Positions 27,152 through 34,159 of a DNA stretch of 64,000 nucleotides are shown here, piece after piece; positions within the stretch are counted from its first letter, which is position 1, and every line of letters begins with the position of its first letter. Source of the stretch: Gimesia alba (GTDB lineage Bacteria > Planctomycetota > Planctomycetia > Planctomycetales > Planctomycetaceae). The stretch is taken from NCBI RefSeq assembly GCF_007744675.1, contig NZ_CP036269.1, positions 1,317,501 to 1,381,500 of the forward strand, read 5' to 3'. The notes under the pieces were generated by a model. That model searched no databases. It was not told the DNA's origin and was given only the letters and a program-made list of their open reading frames with translations. A program made the translations under genes and the position numbers.

Positions 27152-27744
27152 TGAATCGCTACCTTGTACTTGGGCTTTGTGTAATTGATACTGAGGCGGT
27201 CGCAGATCTCCATCATCGCCGGCTTCCACCTCGGCCACTCCTTGATCTCTTCCTCGTTAAACACGTGCTGAAGCTGTTCATCGGACAGGGTGAATAACAG
27301 CGATAGACTTGCTGATATATGGTAAAAGCTGACGGTGTCCCGATCCTTGCTAATAGCAAAGTCGAACGGATCTCCGTGCACCCGAATCAGGTCGAAACCT
27401 TCAGGGTACTCAGCGAGAGCCCTGAAGTTTGCTTTGCATCCGTGTTTCTTAAGGATGTCTGCAACACCCTTAATAGAAAGACCGAACCTGTCTCCGAGAA
27501 CCTTGTTTAACATGAACCTCTTGAGCTCTTTTAAGTTCTCTGTGGCAATTGTAATTTCGTTTATAATCTCTGCCATATCACCCATGGCGAAGACATCTTT
27601 TGCTTTTGTGAATTCGATCACATGGTTCTTGTTTGCGAGTTTCAACAATTTTCCGTCCCACTCAGTGGAAACGACTTTCATTTCCTCGAAGTGCAGACCG
27701 CCGGTGGTTTTCTTAACGTAAACTCTGTCGCCTTTATTAAACAT
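27148..27744 (-). CDS. Uncharacterised phage protein with KOW/SH3-like N-terminus
   Basis: The 198-aa protein starts MFNKGDRVYVKKTTGGLHFE, a small beta-barrel-like opening found in KOW or DUF2158-type folds. A helical middle and an alpha/beta C-terminus follow. GAGGTGAG precedes the start, within a leader shared by several prophage genes. Function is unknown. Confidence 0.65.
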   Translation of the reverse strand: MFNKGDRVYVKKTTGGLHFEEMKVVSTEWDGKLLKLANKNHVIEFTKAKDVFAMGDMAEIINEITIATENLKELKRFMLNKVLGDRFGLSIKGVADILKKHGCKANFRALAEYPEGFDLIRVHGDPFDFAISKDRDTVSFYHISASLSLLFTLSDEQLQHVFNEEEIKEWPRWKPAMMEICDRLSINYTKPKYKVAIQ

Positions 27745-27809
27745 CGTCTCACCTCATCACGTTTGGAATCAAAAAGAAAACCGCACCACCGAGGCAGTGC
27801 GGCGTTGAG

Positions 27810-28118
27810 CTAGAACGTCAGGAACATTTCGGTGAAGTCCTCGAAGATACCGACCAGCTCGTCACAGGCGACGTTGTTGAACTCACCGGCCTTCGTCAGG
27901 GTACGTTCAGTCGTGAAGAACTGCACGTCGTAGAGGTCAAGTGCGTTATAGGCGATGCGAACCCGGTCGGCTTTCTCTGACCCTTTGAAGTCGAACACGA
28001 GAGTGTTGCCGTTGTCATCTTTGTAGAACTTTTTGACGCCGAGCATCATGCGAACTCTGCGTGCTCCACCGATCTGGCCAAGAATGATTTCCGCGACTCC
28101 TGAATTTGTTGTACTCAT
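27810..28118 (-). CDS. Conserved phage/ICE small protein (ILGQIGG...YDVQFF family)
   Basis: The 102-aa product (start ATG 28118, MSTTNSGVAEIILGQIGGAR) has the layout of a small protein family common in phages and integrative elements: an N-terminal ILxQxGG, a beta segment with a VRI motif, and YDVQFF. I recall the family by pattern but it has no established function. It lies behind the best promoter in the prophage (28169-28196). Confidence 0.7.
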   Translation of the reverse strand: MSTTNSGVAEIILGQIGGARRVRMMLGVKKFYKDDNGNTLVFDFKGSEKADRVRIAYNALDLYDVQFFTTERTLTKAGEFNNVACDELVGIFEDFTEMFLTF

Positions 28119-28168
28119 CGTTTTCACTTTTTCGTTTGGATAAAGAACTCTTAACTCTTATATCGTCA

Positions 28169-28196
28169 ATTATAACGAACGGCATAAATAACGCAA
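28169..28196 (-). promoter_or_regulatory. Sigma70-like promoter with prophage operator O1
   Basis: On the minus strand TTGCGT (28191-28196) and TATAAT (28169-28174) are 16 bases apart. Between and across them lies the prophage operator core ATAACGAACGGCAT (28172-28185 on the plus strand). Start codon 28118 is about 50 bases downstream. The same -35/-10 pair and spacing occur at 34549-34576. Confidence 0.75.
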
Positions 28197-28206
28197 GGGC
28201 AAAATG

Positions 28207-28422
28207 TCACGAATCGCAAAGTTTTTTGCAACGCGGGCAAACGTGCTCCATGCCGTCTTTCGATATGGCCCAACCGCGATTTCGCAGCCATCTCTCATCG
28301 GGATAGCAGGCACCGCCAGTCTGGAAACTCGTCGGGGCTAATTCGCGCACCTTGCACTCTTCGGGGCATTCGTCACATTCGTCACATTCAACGATGATTT
28401 CTTCAGGGACTCGTATCGTCAT
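28207..28422 (-). CDS. Small Cys-rich zinc-binding-like protein
   Basis: The 71-aa acidic product has CDECDECPEEC near the N-terminus and CPRCKKLC near the C-terminus, a likely zinc site. It begins four bases after the HNH gene ends, so it belongs to the same transcript. The function is unknown. Confidence 0.65.
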   Translation of the reverse strand: MTIRVPEEIIVECDECDECPEECKVRELAPTSFQTGGACYPDERWLRNRGWAISKDGMEHVCPRCKKLCDS

Positions 28423-28426
28423 TTCC

Positions 28427-28627
28427 TCAGCTCCTCAGCTCCTCTGCGGTGCATTTATTTCCGCGTTTCAGATTGCATGGTTCACAGGCCATGCATAGAT
28501 TGTCGCTTCCATTTCCGCCACCGTGACTGAGTGCAACGATGTGGTCAAGGGTCGCCTCGTTTTCGGGAACGTAAAACCCACACCATTTACAGAGGCCTTT
28601 TTGCTTGTTCCAGAGCAACTGTCTCAC
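28427..28627 (-). CDS. HNH endonuclease
   Basis: The 66-aa protein has a complete HNH fold: CKWC, then LDHIVALSHGGG with the catalytic His pair, SDNLCMACEPCN with the second CxxC, and a terminal Asn. The GTG start overlaps the stop of the preceding gene. Small HNH nucleases in phages often work with terminase or in DNA processing; here it sits in the early operon, so a homing or host-takeover role is as likely. Confidence 0.85.
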   Translation of the reverse strand: MRQLLWNKQKGLCKWCGFYVPENEATLDHIVALSHGGGNGSDNLCMACEPCNLKRGNKCTAEELRS

Positions 28628-28897
28628 TCACTTGTTTTTCTCCTGGCTGTTGCGTTCGTGCCGTTTTTCCTGTCGAGGCGGTTTCGTCGCTGCTTTGATC
28701 GCTTCGAGAGGTGTTCCTTTGACGCCGCTACTCATTCCCTGAATGTAGTACGACGATCCCCTCTTCGTGACTGGGTATACGTTTACGATCCTCAGACCAC
28801 CCCTGATCTGCCAGTGGGCCTCAGTCACCTCGACGGCTTGCAGCTTCGCACCCTGACAGAGGCGGGCGAAATGTTCGAATGAGATTTTGCTTTTCAT
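28628..28897 (-). CDS. Small uncharacterised phage protein
   Basis: The 89-aa product (start ATG 28897, MKSKISFEHFARLCQGAKLQ) lies seven bases after the small membrane protein gene, whose end supplies GAGG as ribosome site. A basic C-terminal tail (PPRQEKRHERNSQEKNK) suggests nucleic-acid contact. The family is not recognised. Confidence 0.6.
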   Translation of the reverse strand: MKSKISFEHFARLCQGAKLQAVEVTEAHWQIRGGLRIVNVYPVTKRGSSYYIQGMSSGVKGTPLEAIKAATKPPRQEKRHERNSQEKNK

Positions 28898-28904
28898 AAA
28901 TCGG

Positions 28905-29066
28905 CTACACCTCGATCTGTCCGGCGATGACGCCAACAATCAAGATGACCAGGGCGGACAGCCACAGCGGGCAAAGCACCCAGATCCAGGGCCACTTGAT
29001 CGCACCCCAGAGTTTCATTGCGGTGAACGTGCCGCCGAGCAGGGCGGCTAGGATGAATACTTCCAT
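28905..29066 (-). CDS. Small two-helix membrane protein (Fragile-X-F-like)
   Basis: A 53-aa frame starts at ATG 29066 with AAGGAG upstream and stops at TAG 28905. It has two hydrophobic helices: FILAALLGGTFTAMKLWGAI, then WIWVLCPLWLSALVILIVGVI. The pattern LK-x-G-x-I-x-W-x-W-x-VL-x-PLW matches the phage family known as transmembrane Fragile-X-F protein. Its function is unknown. It is short enough to escape ordinary gene calls. Confidence 0.8.
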   Translation of the reverse strand: MEVFILAALLGGTFTAMKLWGAIKWPWIWVLCPLWLSALVILIVGVIAGQIEV

Positions 29067-29105
29067 GATTTTATTCTCCTTGATTTGTAAAACTCGTTTA
29101 AACTG

Positions 29106-29135
29106 ATGTCCGGGTAACTGCTATTACCCGGTCAT
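29106..29135 (-). repeat. Intergenic 12-6-12 hairpin element, copy 1
   Basis: A stem of 11 of 12 pairs (29106-29117 with 29124-29135, loop CTGCTA) overlaps the stop codon of the gene at 29132. Minus-strand reading is ATGACCGGGTAA, six bases, then TTACCCGGACAT. Confidence 0.85.
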
Positions 29136-29629
29136 CGTGTTGACTCAAGACTTGAAAAACATTCTGACGGATCTTCACACACAGAAACCTGCCTGCCATA
29201 GTCCCAACCACGGACTACGTATTCCCCTTTAGCTTCGCCGCATTCAATAGAATTTACCGTAAAGCGGAATACCTCTCGCGATATCCCGATCACTAAATAC
29301 AATTTCATTCCTGGATAGACTGGCTTTTTATCATGTGTAATAGGAAGATACCCATCCAGATAATCCATCGAAGCTAAGGCAGACAGAATGCGATCCCACT
29401 CGGAAGTTGTATGATGTTCATAATCCAGAGTTGTGTTTCCGTCCTTATCCTTTGATCCACGATCGTAAAGACCAGTGCTACTGCATATTAAATGGACTTG
29501 AACCAACTCAGCGTCGCCGTTTTCATCCGCCCAGAGGTTGTTCATCTCATCTTCCGCACATTCAATCGCGTCTTGGAAAACACCGAACTCTCCGATTGAG
29601 TCACCTGCTGAATAAACTTCGTAAGCCAT
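29132..29629 (-). CDS. Uncharacterised phage protein
   Basis: The 165-aa acidic protein (MAYEVYSAGDSIGEFGVFQD) has no motif that I can name. A ribosome site AGAAAGG precedes the ATG. It is flanked by hairpin elements on both sides. Confidence 0.6.
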   Translation of the reverse strand: MAYEVYSAGDSIGEFGVFQDAIECAEDEMNNLWADENGDAELVQVHLICSSTGLYDRGSKDKDGNTTLDYEHHTTSEWDRILSALASMDYLDGYLPITHDKKPVYPGMKLYLVIGISREVFRFTVNSIECGEAKGEYVVRGWDYGRQVSVCEDPSECFSSLESTR

Positions 29630-29659
29630 GATTTACCTTTCTAAACATGATTAAAAATA

Positions 29660-29689
29660 ATGGGTGGGTAATTGCTATTACACGGTCAT
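29660..29689 (-). repeat. Intergenic 12-6-12 hairpin element, copy 2
   Basis: A degenerate copy: AAT/ATT ends and the GGGTAA/TTAC core are kept, with mismatches inside. It overlaps the last codons (ATG ACC GTG TAA) of the gene at 29678. ATTATTTTTAA follows on the minus strand. Confidence 0.75.
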
Positions 29690-30004
29690 TGCCTGTGATT
29701 CGATGTACTGTTGGTTCAACTCTCTGGCTGCTCTGTAAACTCGTTGCCACTCCATGTTCCGCTTTTCGTCTTCAGTCATGATGCACAGCTCAACAGCACC
29801 GGCCTTTATCGCCTTTGCTCGATATGATTTACAGATGTCAAAATGGACCGCCTTTCCGGGAATGCCGAGATGCTGAATCCATTTTGGATTTACCCCGATC
29901 TTTCTGGCCATTGCAATCAACTCTTCGATTGATTCATCGCTCATCATGTGGCACATGATCATTCGTCGAAATTGCCCCTCGTAATCATCTACATAAACAG
30001 TCAC
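29678..30004 (-). CDS. DUF4031-like small phage protein (tentative)
   Basis: The 108-aa protein starts MTVYVDDYEGQFRRMIMCHM and continues with SDESIEELIAMARKIGVNPKW, then HFDICKSYRAKAIKAGAVEL. The opening and the later YR-KA--GA-EL pattern match small phage proteins annotated as DUF4031. I rate that assignment as moderate. The function of the family is unknown. The last three codons are part of hairpin copy 2. Confidence 0.65.
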   Translation of the reverse strand: MTVYVDDYEGQFRRMIMCHMMSDESIEELIAMARKIGVNPKWIQHLGIPGKAVHFDICKSYRAKAIKAGAVELCIMTEDEKRNMEWQRVYRAARELNQQYIESQAMTV

Positions 30005-30019
30005 GTTATCCCCCTTTCA

Positions 30020-30049
30020 ATGGGTGGGTAATTAGCGTTACCCGGACAT
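30020..30049 (-). repeat. Intergenic 12-6-12 hairpin element, copy 3
   Basis: The core GGGTAA/GTTACCC is kept, with ATG/CAT ends. It begins at the TAA stop of the repeat-protein gene (30049) and is followed on the minus strand by the Shine-Dalgarno AAAGGGGG of the next gene. Confidence 0.8.
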
Positions 30050-30795
30050 TACGCCGATAACAGTTCGCGAATGGTGTCGCCGCCGTATTGCCCGTCGCAC
30101 AACTCAATCACGCGCTCCAGTGGCAACTCCTGCGTGTCTTCCGGTAACCCGAGTGACTTAATACCAGCACGCAAACCGCTTTCGCAGGCGCCCGTTAGGA
30201 GGCGGTAGTCGTTAAAGGTGACCACTCCGCGAGACTTAATCTGCTTGACCAGCTCATCCGCATTGAAGTTGGCTTGTTGCTCTTTAAATCTCACGTCGCG
30301 AATTGCGGTCGCCAGCGAATCACCATGCGCCGTGTATTCTCCACAACGCGCGACAAAACAACGGTCGCCGTCCCCGCGACCGTTGAAATAAGCGGCTTTG
30401 TAATATTCACATCCATTTTTTATATGCGATGATGAAAGACGCTGCATCGCGGCGCCGTCAATCGTTTCGAGATAGATTGAATCACCCTGATAAATCTGAT
30501 CTGGACTGGTCAGACTTCGCAGGTCCAGGGTGCCGCCGGCACTGAGCGTGACGCCTTCCGGCAGACTGGTCAGACTTCGCAGGTCCAGGTAGCCGCCGGC
30601 ACTGAGCGTGACGCCTTCCGGCAGACTGGTCAGACTTTCCAGGTACAGGTTGCCGCCGGCACTGAGCGTGACGCCTTCCGGCAGACTGGTCAGACTTCGC
30701 AGGTACAGGGTGCCGCCGGCACTGAGCGTGACGCCTTCTAGTTTAGCTTTTGAGTCCTGCTCTAAAACGAGCTGATAGAGTTCTTCGATTGTCAT
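30049..30795 (-). CDS. Leucine-rich repeat-like phage protein
   Basis: The 248-aa product has a short helical cap (TIEELYQLVLEQDSKAK), then four 20-residue repeats of the form LSAGGxLxLxSLTSLPEGVT (about residues 25-100), and an alpha-helical C-terminal domain of 140 residues. The repeats should stack as a beta-solenoid or LRR-like face for protein binding. Similar repeats are known in phage and plasmid proteins without clear function. The repeats are almost identical in DNA except at three codons. Confidence 0.75.
   Translation of the reverse strand: MTIEELYQLVLEQDSKAKLEGVTLSAGGTLYLRSLTSLPEGVTLSAGGNLYLESLTSLPEGVTLSAGGYLDLRSLTSLPEGVTLSAGGTLDLRSLTSPDQIYQGDSIYLETIDGAAMQRLSSSHIKNGCEYYKAAYFNGRGDGDRCFVARCGEYTAHGDSLATAIRDVRFKEQQANFNADELVKQIKSRGVVTFNDYRLLTGACESGLRAGIKSLGLPEDTQELPLERVIELCDGQYGGDTIRELLSA
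30505..30739 (-). repeat. 60-bp tandem coding repeats (about four units)
   Basis: Units of exactly 60 bp repeat in register. Differences fall only in three codons: T, N, Y, T at the first; Y, Y, D, D at the second; R, E, R, R at the third. No synonymous change is seen. Confidence 0.9.
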
Positions 30796-30830
30796 TTCGC
30801 CCTCTCGGTTTTCTAAATATGGAAAAAATA

Positions 30831-30860
30831 ATGACCGGGTAACCGTTATTTCCCGGTCAT
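30831..30860 (-). repeat. Intergenic 12-6-12 hairpin element, copy 4
   Basis: A stem of 11 of 12 pairs (ATGACCGGGTAA with TTTCCCGGTCAT, loop CCGTTA) overlaps the stop of the gene at 30857. ATTATTTTTTCC follows on the minus strand, so this copy looks like a terminator. Confidence 0.85.
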
Positions 30861-31063
30861 TTCGTTAATTCAGTATTCCTGAGAATACGAGCATTCGACC
30901 GAGCCATGTTTGCCAGATAGTTTTTGATATTGCCTTCAGTGTTATTAAGATCTACTCGTTCAATTTCCTCGGCAAATTTTTCCAGAACCTGTGCAGCGAT
31001 TTCCAGTTCGGCGTGTGACGTAACCTTTGGCAGCCAGTCTCTTGCGTTTTGTGGTTCACTCAT
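30857..31063 (-). CDS. Small helical phage protein
   Basis: The 68-aa protein is nearly all helix (SHAELEIAAQVLEKFAEEIE), probably a dimerising coil. It is flanked by hairpin elements. No family is recognised. Confidence 0.55.
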   Translation of the reverse strand: MSEPQNARDWLPKVTSHAELEIAAQVLEKFAEEIERVDLNNTEGNIKNYLANMARSNARILRNTELTK

Positions 31064-31094
31064 CGTTTCGACTTTCTAAAAGTGGTTTAAAATA

Positions 31095-31124
31095 ATGGGT
31101 GGGTAATTAACCTTACCCGGTCAT
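31095..31124 (-). repeat. Intergenic 12-6-12 hairpin element, copy 5
   Basis: The core GGGTAA/TTACCC pairs with ATG/CAT ends and an inner 3x3 mismatch. It begins three bases after the stop of the methyltransferase gene. ATTATTTTAAA follows on the minus strand. Confidence 0.8.
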
Positions 31125-31126
31125 TG

Positions 31127-32053
31127 TTACACGATTTCTGTCACAACTTCGGTTTTGACGCGACGTCGTGCCAGCATGTTTTGTTCTTTACGAACGTCTA
31201 AGCCGACCGCTCCTCGACCATTTTTCAGAGCGACGGCAGCCGTTGTTCCGGATCCGGAAAACGGATCTAACACCAGGCCGCCAGGAGGACAAAAAGACTT
31301 CACGAAAAACTCAACCAGACTTTCAGGGAAGGGGGCTTCGTTCTCGTGTGCGAGCTTCGAGCCCATCAAACCGCCGCCGACTTTGCACTGAATCACGTTT
31401 CCAGGATTCGCTTTTACCGGTGGCACGTATGCGATTTCGGTCTGTGTGTCTCCGTCTCGAGATACGCGCGTTGCGGATTTGGTTGTAAACTGGTGAGATG
31501 GTCGAGATTTAGCAGTTTTGAGAATTCCATTTTTTCCACGTTCCCCGCCGCCCCATTGATTGCGTCTGGTTCCGTCAGTCAGCCGGTGACTCATTTCACC
31601 GCCTGGTGCCCACTTGGGTGGATGCCCCATTGCTGTATTGTCAGACCAGGGCAGTTTTCCTCCACTGGTCGCACAGACAATGAATTCATAATCATTCCGC
31701 AGCCAGTCGGGACCACCTGATCCAGGAATTCCAACACGCTGGAAGATCGGCGGTTTTCGAATTGTGATTCCCCGATTGACCAATTCCGCAAGTAAAAGAA
31801 CAGGGGTTCCAGAGTAGGAAAACTTTTTCGTTTTTCCTTCAACGACGAATGCAACCAGACCGTCTGTGATTCGCACGGCTTCACAGACGATATCCGCCAT
31901 CCAGTCAACCCACTGATTACCCTTCAGATTAAAGTCTATGCCGTAGCTTCGCGCGTCTTCGTATGGTGGGGAACCGAAAGTAAGATTGAACGAATTGTCC
32001 TCCCGCTTTTTCATCCATGGCAGACAGTCCGTTGTGATAAATTTGTTAGTCAA
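31127..32053 (-). CDS. DNA (N4-cytosine or N6-adenine) methyltransferase
   Basis: The 308-aa product has the catalytic motif SPPY (FGSPPYEDARSYG) near the N-terminus and the SAM-binding motif LVLDPFSGSGTTAAVA near the C-terminus. That is the order of beta-class DNA methylases. The start is placed at TTG 32053, seven to eight bases after GAGGAG; a longer frame upstream overlaps the previous gene. The target recognition part is the Gly-rich centre. No restriction partner is adjacent, so it is probably an orphan phage methylase for evading host restriction. Confidence 0.88.
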   Translation of the reverse strand: MTNKFITTDCLPWMKKREDNSFNLTFGSPPYEDARSYGIDFNLKGNQWVDWMADIVCEAVRITDGLVAFVVEGKTKKFSYSGTPVLLLAELVNRGITIRKPPIFQRVGIPGSGGPDWLRNDYEFIVCATSGGKLPWSDNTAMGHPPKWAPGGEMSHRLTDGTRRNQWGGGERGKNGILKTAKSRPSHQFTTKSATRVSRDGDTQTEIAYVPPVKANPGNVIQCKVGGGLMGSKLAHENEAPFPESLVEFFVKSFCPPGGLVLDPFSGSGTTAAVALKNGRGAVGLDVRKEQNMLARRRVKTEVVTEIV

Positions 32054-32075
32054 ATTCGTTTCTCCTCGTTTAAAG

Positions 32076-32492
32076 TTAATGCTGCATCGGCTCCAGCCGC
32101 TGCGTTCCACACTTCGCGTCGATGATTTCACCGACCAGTTTGATGACCCGTTCTTTCTGCTTGTTAACCTTACGGGTTGTTGTAGAGACAGCCCCTTTCA
32201 GCTGACTTTCCTTGCGTCCCCGCTCCAGGATCTCGGAGTGCTCCAGCCGCTTCTTTGTGTGTGACCATCGGGCGACGCCCTTGTCGTCGTGGACCACACT
32301 GGCGGTGTGTGCTTTCATTTCACCCTGTCGGTCTGACTGCTCACCTTCAAGGCGAATCAGGTCGCGCCACGCTTGTTCGATTCCGTGGGCGAGGTCCGTG
32401 ATCAGGTCGTCACTGTCTTCGTAGAACGGAAGAGGTTGCTGATTTTCGAGCGGGGTGTATTGCGACGGTTTTGTTGTTTTGATTTCTTTCAT
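32076..32492 (-). CDS. Uncharacterised coiled-coil phage protein
   Basis: The 138-aa charged protein has a long helical stretch (AWRDLIRLEGEQSDRQGEM and STTTRKVNKQKERVIKLVGE). It lies between the clamp-like and methylase genes. No family is recognised. Confidence 0.6.
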   Translation of the reverse strand: MKEIKTTKPSQYTPLENQQPLPFYEDSDDLITDLAHGIEQAWRDLIRLEGEQSDRQGEMKAHTASVVHDDKGVARWSHTKKRLEHSEILERGRKESQLKGAVSTTTRKVNKQKERVIKLVGEIIDAKCGTQRLEPMQH

Positions 32493-32512
32493 CGGTAATC
32501 TCCGCTGTTGGA

Positions 32513-33178
32513 TTAAATGTCGTTAAGTAGATCCGAACTCTCGCAGGTTGACTCACGCTTCATCGGCTTGACGAGACAGGCGAAGTTGGGTTCGGGTGAT
32601 TTAACGTTGATGTGTTTCGCAATTACAATTTTCGCTATATCAACACCGTTGTGCTCAAGCCGCATCATGGCGGGTAGGTAGTCGGCAGTCCTGATAGACT
32701 TCGCAAGCTTCACGATAAAGGCGGGGCGAACCCAACTGGGATCACCTGAGGGCTCTCCCTGCTCTCGCCACCTGCGGACGAAGTCAGCTATGTCTGGGTA
32801 TCTGCCGTTCAGGCGGGCTAATGACTCAAGTGTCACATCCTCGAATGTTCCGCCGTTAAATGTGACAGTCGCTTTCTGAGTCTTCTTTTCGTCCTGACCC
32901 GGCCCTCGCTCTTCAGCGGTAATCACGGCAGTTCGGTATTTGTTTTTGACGCCCTTAACCGCCTTGGCAAGCTTCGTCGGGATTGTGAAGTTGAAAGACG
33001 GAGCAGGGGATTCGCTGCGATACATGACCATTCCTTCGCCGTCGGTCGCCACGACGACTAGGTTACCCTTCGAGTCCCGCGTGAAATGCACGCCATCGAC
33101 GCTGTTGGATGTCCCCCGGTCGAGGATCTCGCAGGCGGCCATGATTAACTTTGCTTCGACTTCGATTGTTGTTTGCAT
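32513..33178 (-). CDS. DNA polymerase III beta-clamp-like protein
   Basis: The 221-aa protein starts MQTTIEVEAKLIMAACEIL and has SVDGVHFTRDSKGNLVVVATDGEGMVMY. The ATDG turn and flanking strands are typical of DnaN-type clamp domains. It is shorter than a bacterial DnaN (about 366 aa), so it would hold two rather than three clamp domains, as in some phage homologues. A phage clamp would tether host polymerase to phage DNA. The call rests on a short pattern. Confidence 0.5.
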   Translation of the reverse strand: MQTTIEVEAKLIMAACEILDRGTSNSVDGVHFTRDSKGNLVVVATDGEGMVMYRSESPAPSFNFTIPTKLAKAVKGVKNKYRTAVITAEERGPGQDEKKTQKATVTFNGGTFEDVTLESLARLNGRYPDIADFVRRWREQGEPSGDPSWVRPAFIVKLAKSIRTADYLPAMMRLEHNGVDIAKIVIAKHINVKSPEPNFACLVKPMKRESTCESSDLLNDI

Positions 33179-33189
33179 AATTTGCGATT

Positions 33190-33263
33190 CCTGCAAAATG
33201 CAGGCGGGGTGTCGTATCAATCCGGGCAATCTGCTAGAAAAACCCCGGAGACACCCCGCCTGC
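33190..33263 (-). promoter_or_regulatory. Structured leader / attenuator-like element
   Basis: A perfect 14-bp stem (33200-33213 with 33250-33263, 36-base loop with an inner CCGGG stem) sits between the methylase and the clamp-like gene. A second stem, CCTGC-AAAAT-GCAGG at 33190-33204, shares the same arm, so the two pairings exclude each other. Confidence 0.6.
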
Positions 33264-33271
33264 GGGCCTTA

Positions 33272-34093
33272 CTACTTATCGATGATCACCATGACGGTGT
33301 TAACATTGGTTCCTGATGACTTGAAACTGCCCTCAGGCAGCGGTTCCCAGTGCCAACCGTTGACTTCCAGCCAGTCGCGGAAACCAGCGGATCTTGTGTC
33401 CTGTCGGAATGTGAAACCATCGGACATTACGGCGACGAGGCGACCCCCTTCGGTCAGGAAGTCGTAAGCTCGCATCACATGGTTGATGTCCTGAAATCGT
33501 GAGAACGGCGGGTTCATAATAATTGTCTGGAATGAGCCGATTCGATTTTCGTAAAACGACAGAAAATCACCATTCAAAAACCGCACATCACAGAACGGCT
33601 CGTCAATGAATTCGTTCAGGATCCCCAGCGAATATTCCGGGTTGATGTCAATTCCGAGAACATCGACACCTTCACTGAACCCAAGTTCGTCAACCTCGTT
33701 TGCAATCGCCCGGATAATTGCGCCTTTGCCGCAACCCGGCTCAAGGATCGATGTTCCATCCGAGATTCGAGCAGCGGTGACGAGCTTTTCCGCCACTTCC
33801 GGCGGCGTCTCGAAGAACTGATATGCTTTCTTTAGGTCAACATAAACCCCGGTCTCGCAGGCATCGATCACAGACTGCATTGCGTCTTGATCTTCGAATA
33901 GTGTCGACCGCGACCTGCGGTTCCACTTGCCACCGAGAGCTTCGAGGACCTTCGCGACTTTCTGGTACATCGCACGGTCCAGCTGCGGCATTGAAAACCC
34001 GAAGGTTTCGTGATTCCAGAGCCCCGACTTGATTGCTTCGATCACATCCGAGTCGATTTGCTTCTCGCCGATTTTTGTTGTGTCGACATTCAC
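33272..34093 (-). CDS. N6-adenine DNA methyltransferase-like protein
   Basis: The 273-aa product (GTG 34093, with GAGG at proper spacing) has motif I ILEPGCGKGAIIRAIA, the acidic VLGIDINPEY, and the catalytic NPPF in TIIMNPPFSRFQD. It is a gamma-class adenine methylase layout. The N-terminal part (KVAKVLEALGGKWNRRSRST) resembles the accessory region of phage and plasmid methylases. No restriction enzyme is near. Operator O3 lies 32 bases upstream of the start. Confidence 0.85.
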   Translation of the reverse strand: MNVDTTKIGEKQIDSDVIEAIKSGLWNHETFGFSMPQLDRAMYQKVAKVLEALGGKWNRRSRSTLFEDQDAMQSVIDACETGVYVDLKKAYQFFETPPEVAEKLVTAARISDGTSILEPGCGKGAIIRAIANEVDELGFSEGVDVLGIDINPEYSLGILNEFIDEPFCDVRFLNGDFLSFYENRIGSFQTIIMNPPFSRFQDINHVMRAYDFLTEGGRLVAVMSDGFTFRQDTRSAGFRDWLEVNGWHWEPLPEGSFKSSGTNVNTVMVIIDK

Positions 34094-34121
34094 GCCGTCA
34101 CCTCGTTTCGTTTGGATTTGA

Positions 34122-34149
34122 AATATAACCAACGGCATAAATTAGCCGT
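34122..34149 (-). promoter_or_regulatory. Prophage operator O3 with -10-like element
   Basis: ATAACCAACGGCAT (34125-34138) matches the operator core at 13 of 14 positions. A TATATT hexamer (minus strand 34122-34127) may be the -10. No good -35 at 16-17 bases is seen. The methylase starts at 34093. Confidence 0.6.
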
Positions 34150-34159
34150 TGCAAAAGAC

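Noticed and set aside
30505..30739. Diversity-generating retroelement target or CRISPR
   Set aside because: No reverse transcriptase or template repeat is in the window, and the changes are not adenine-specific. The repeats are coding.
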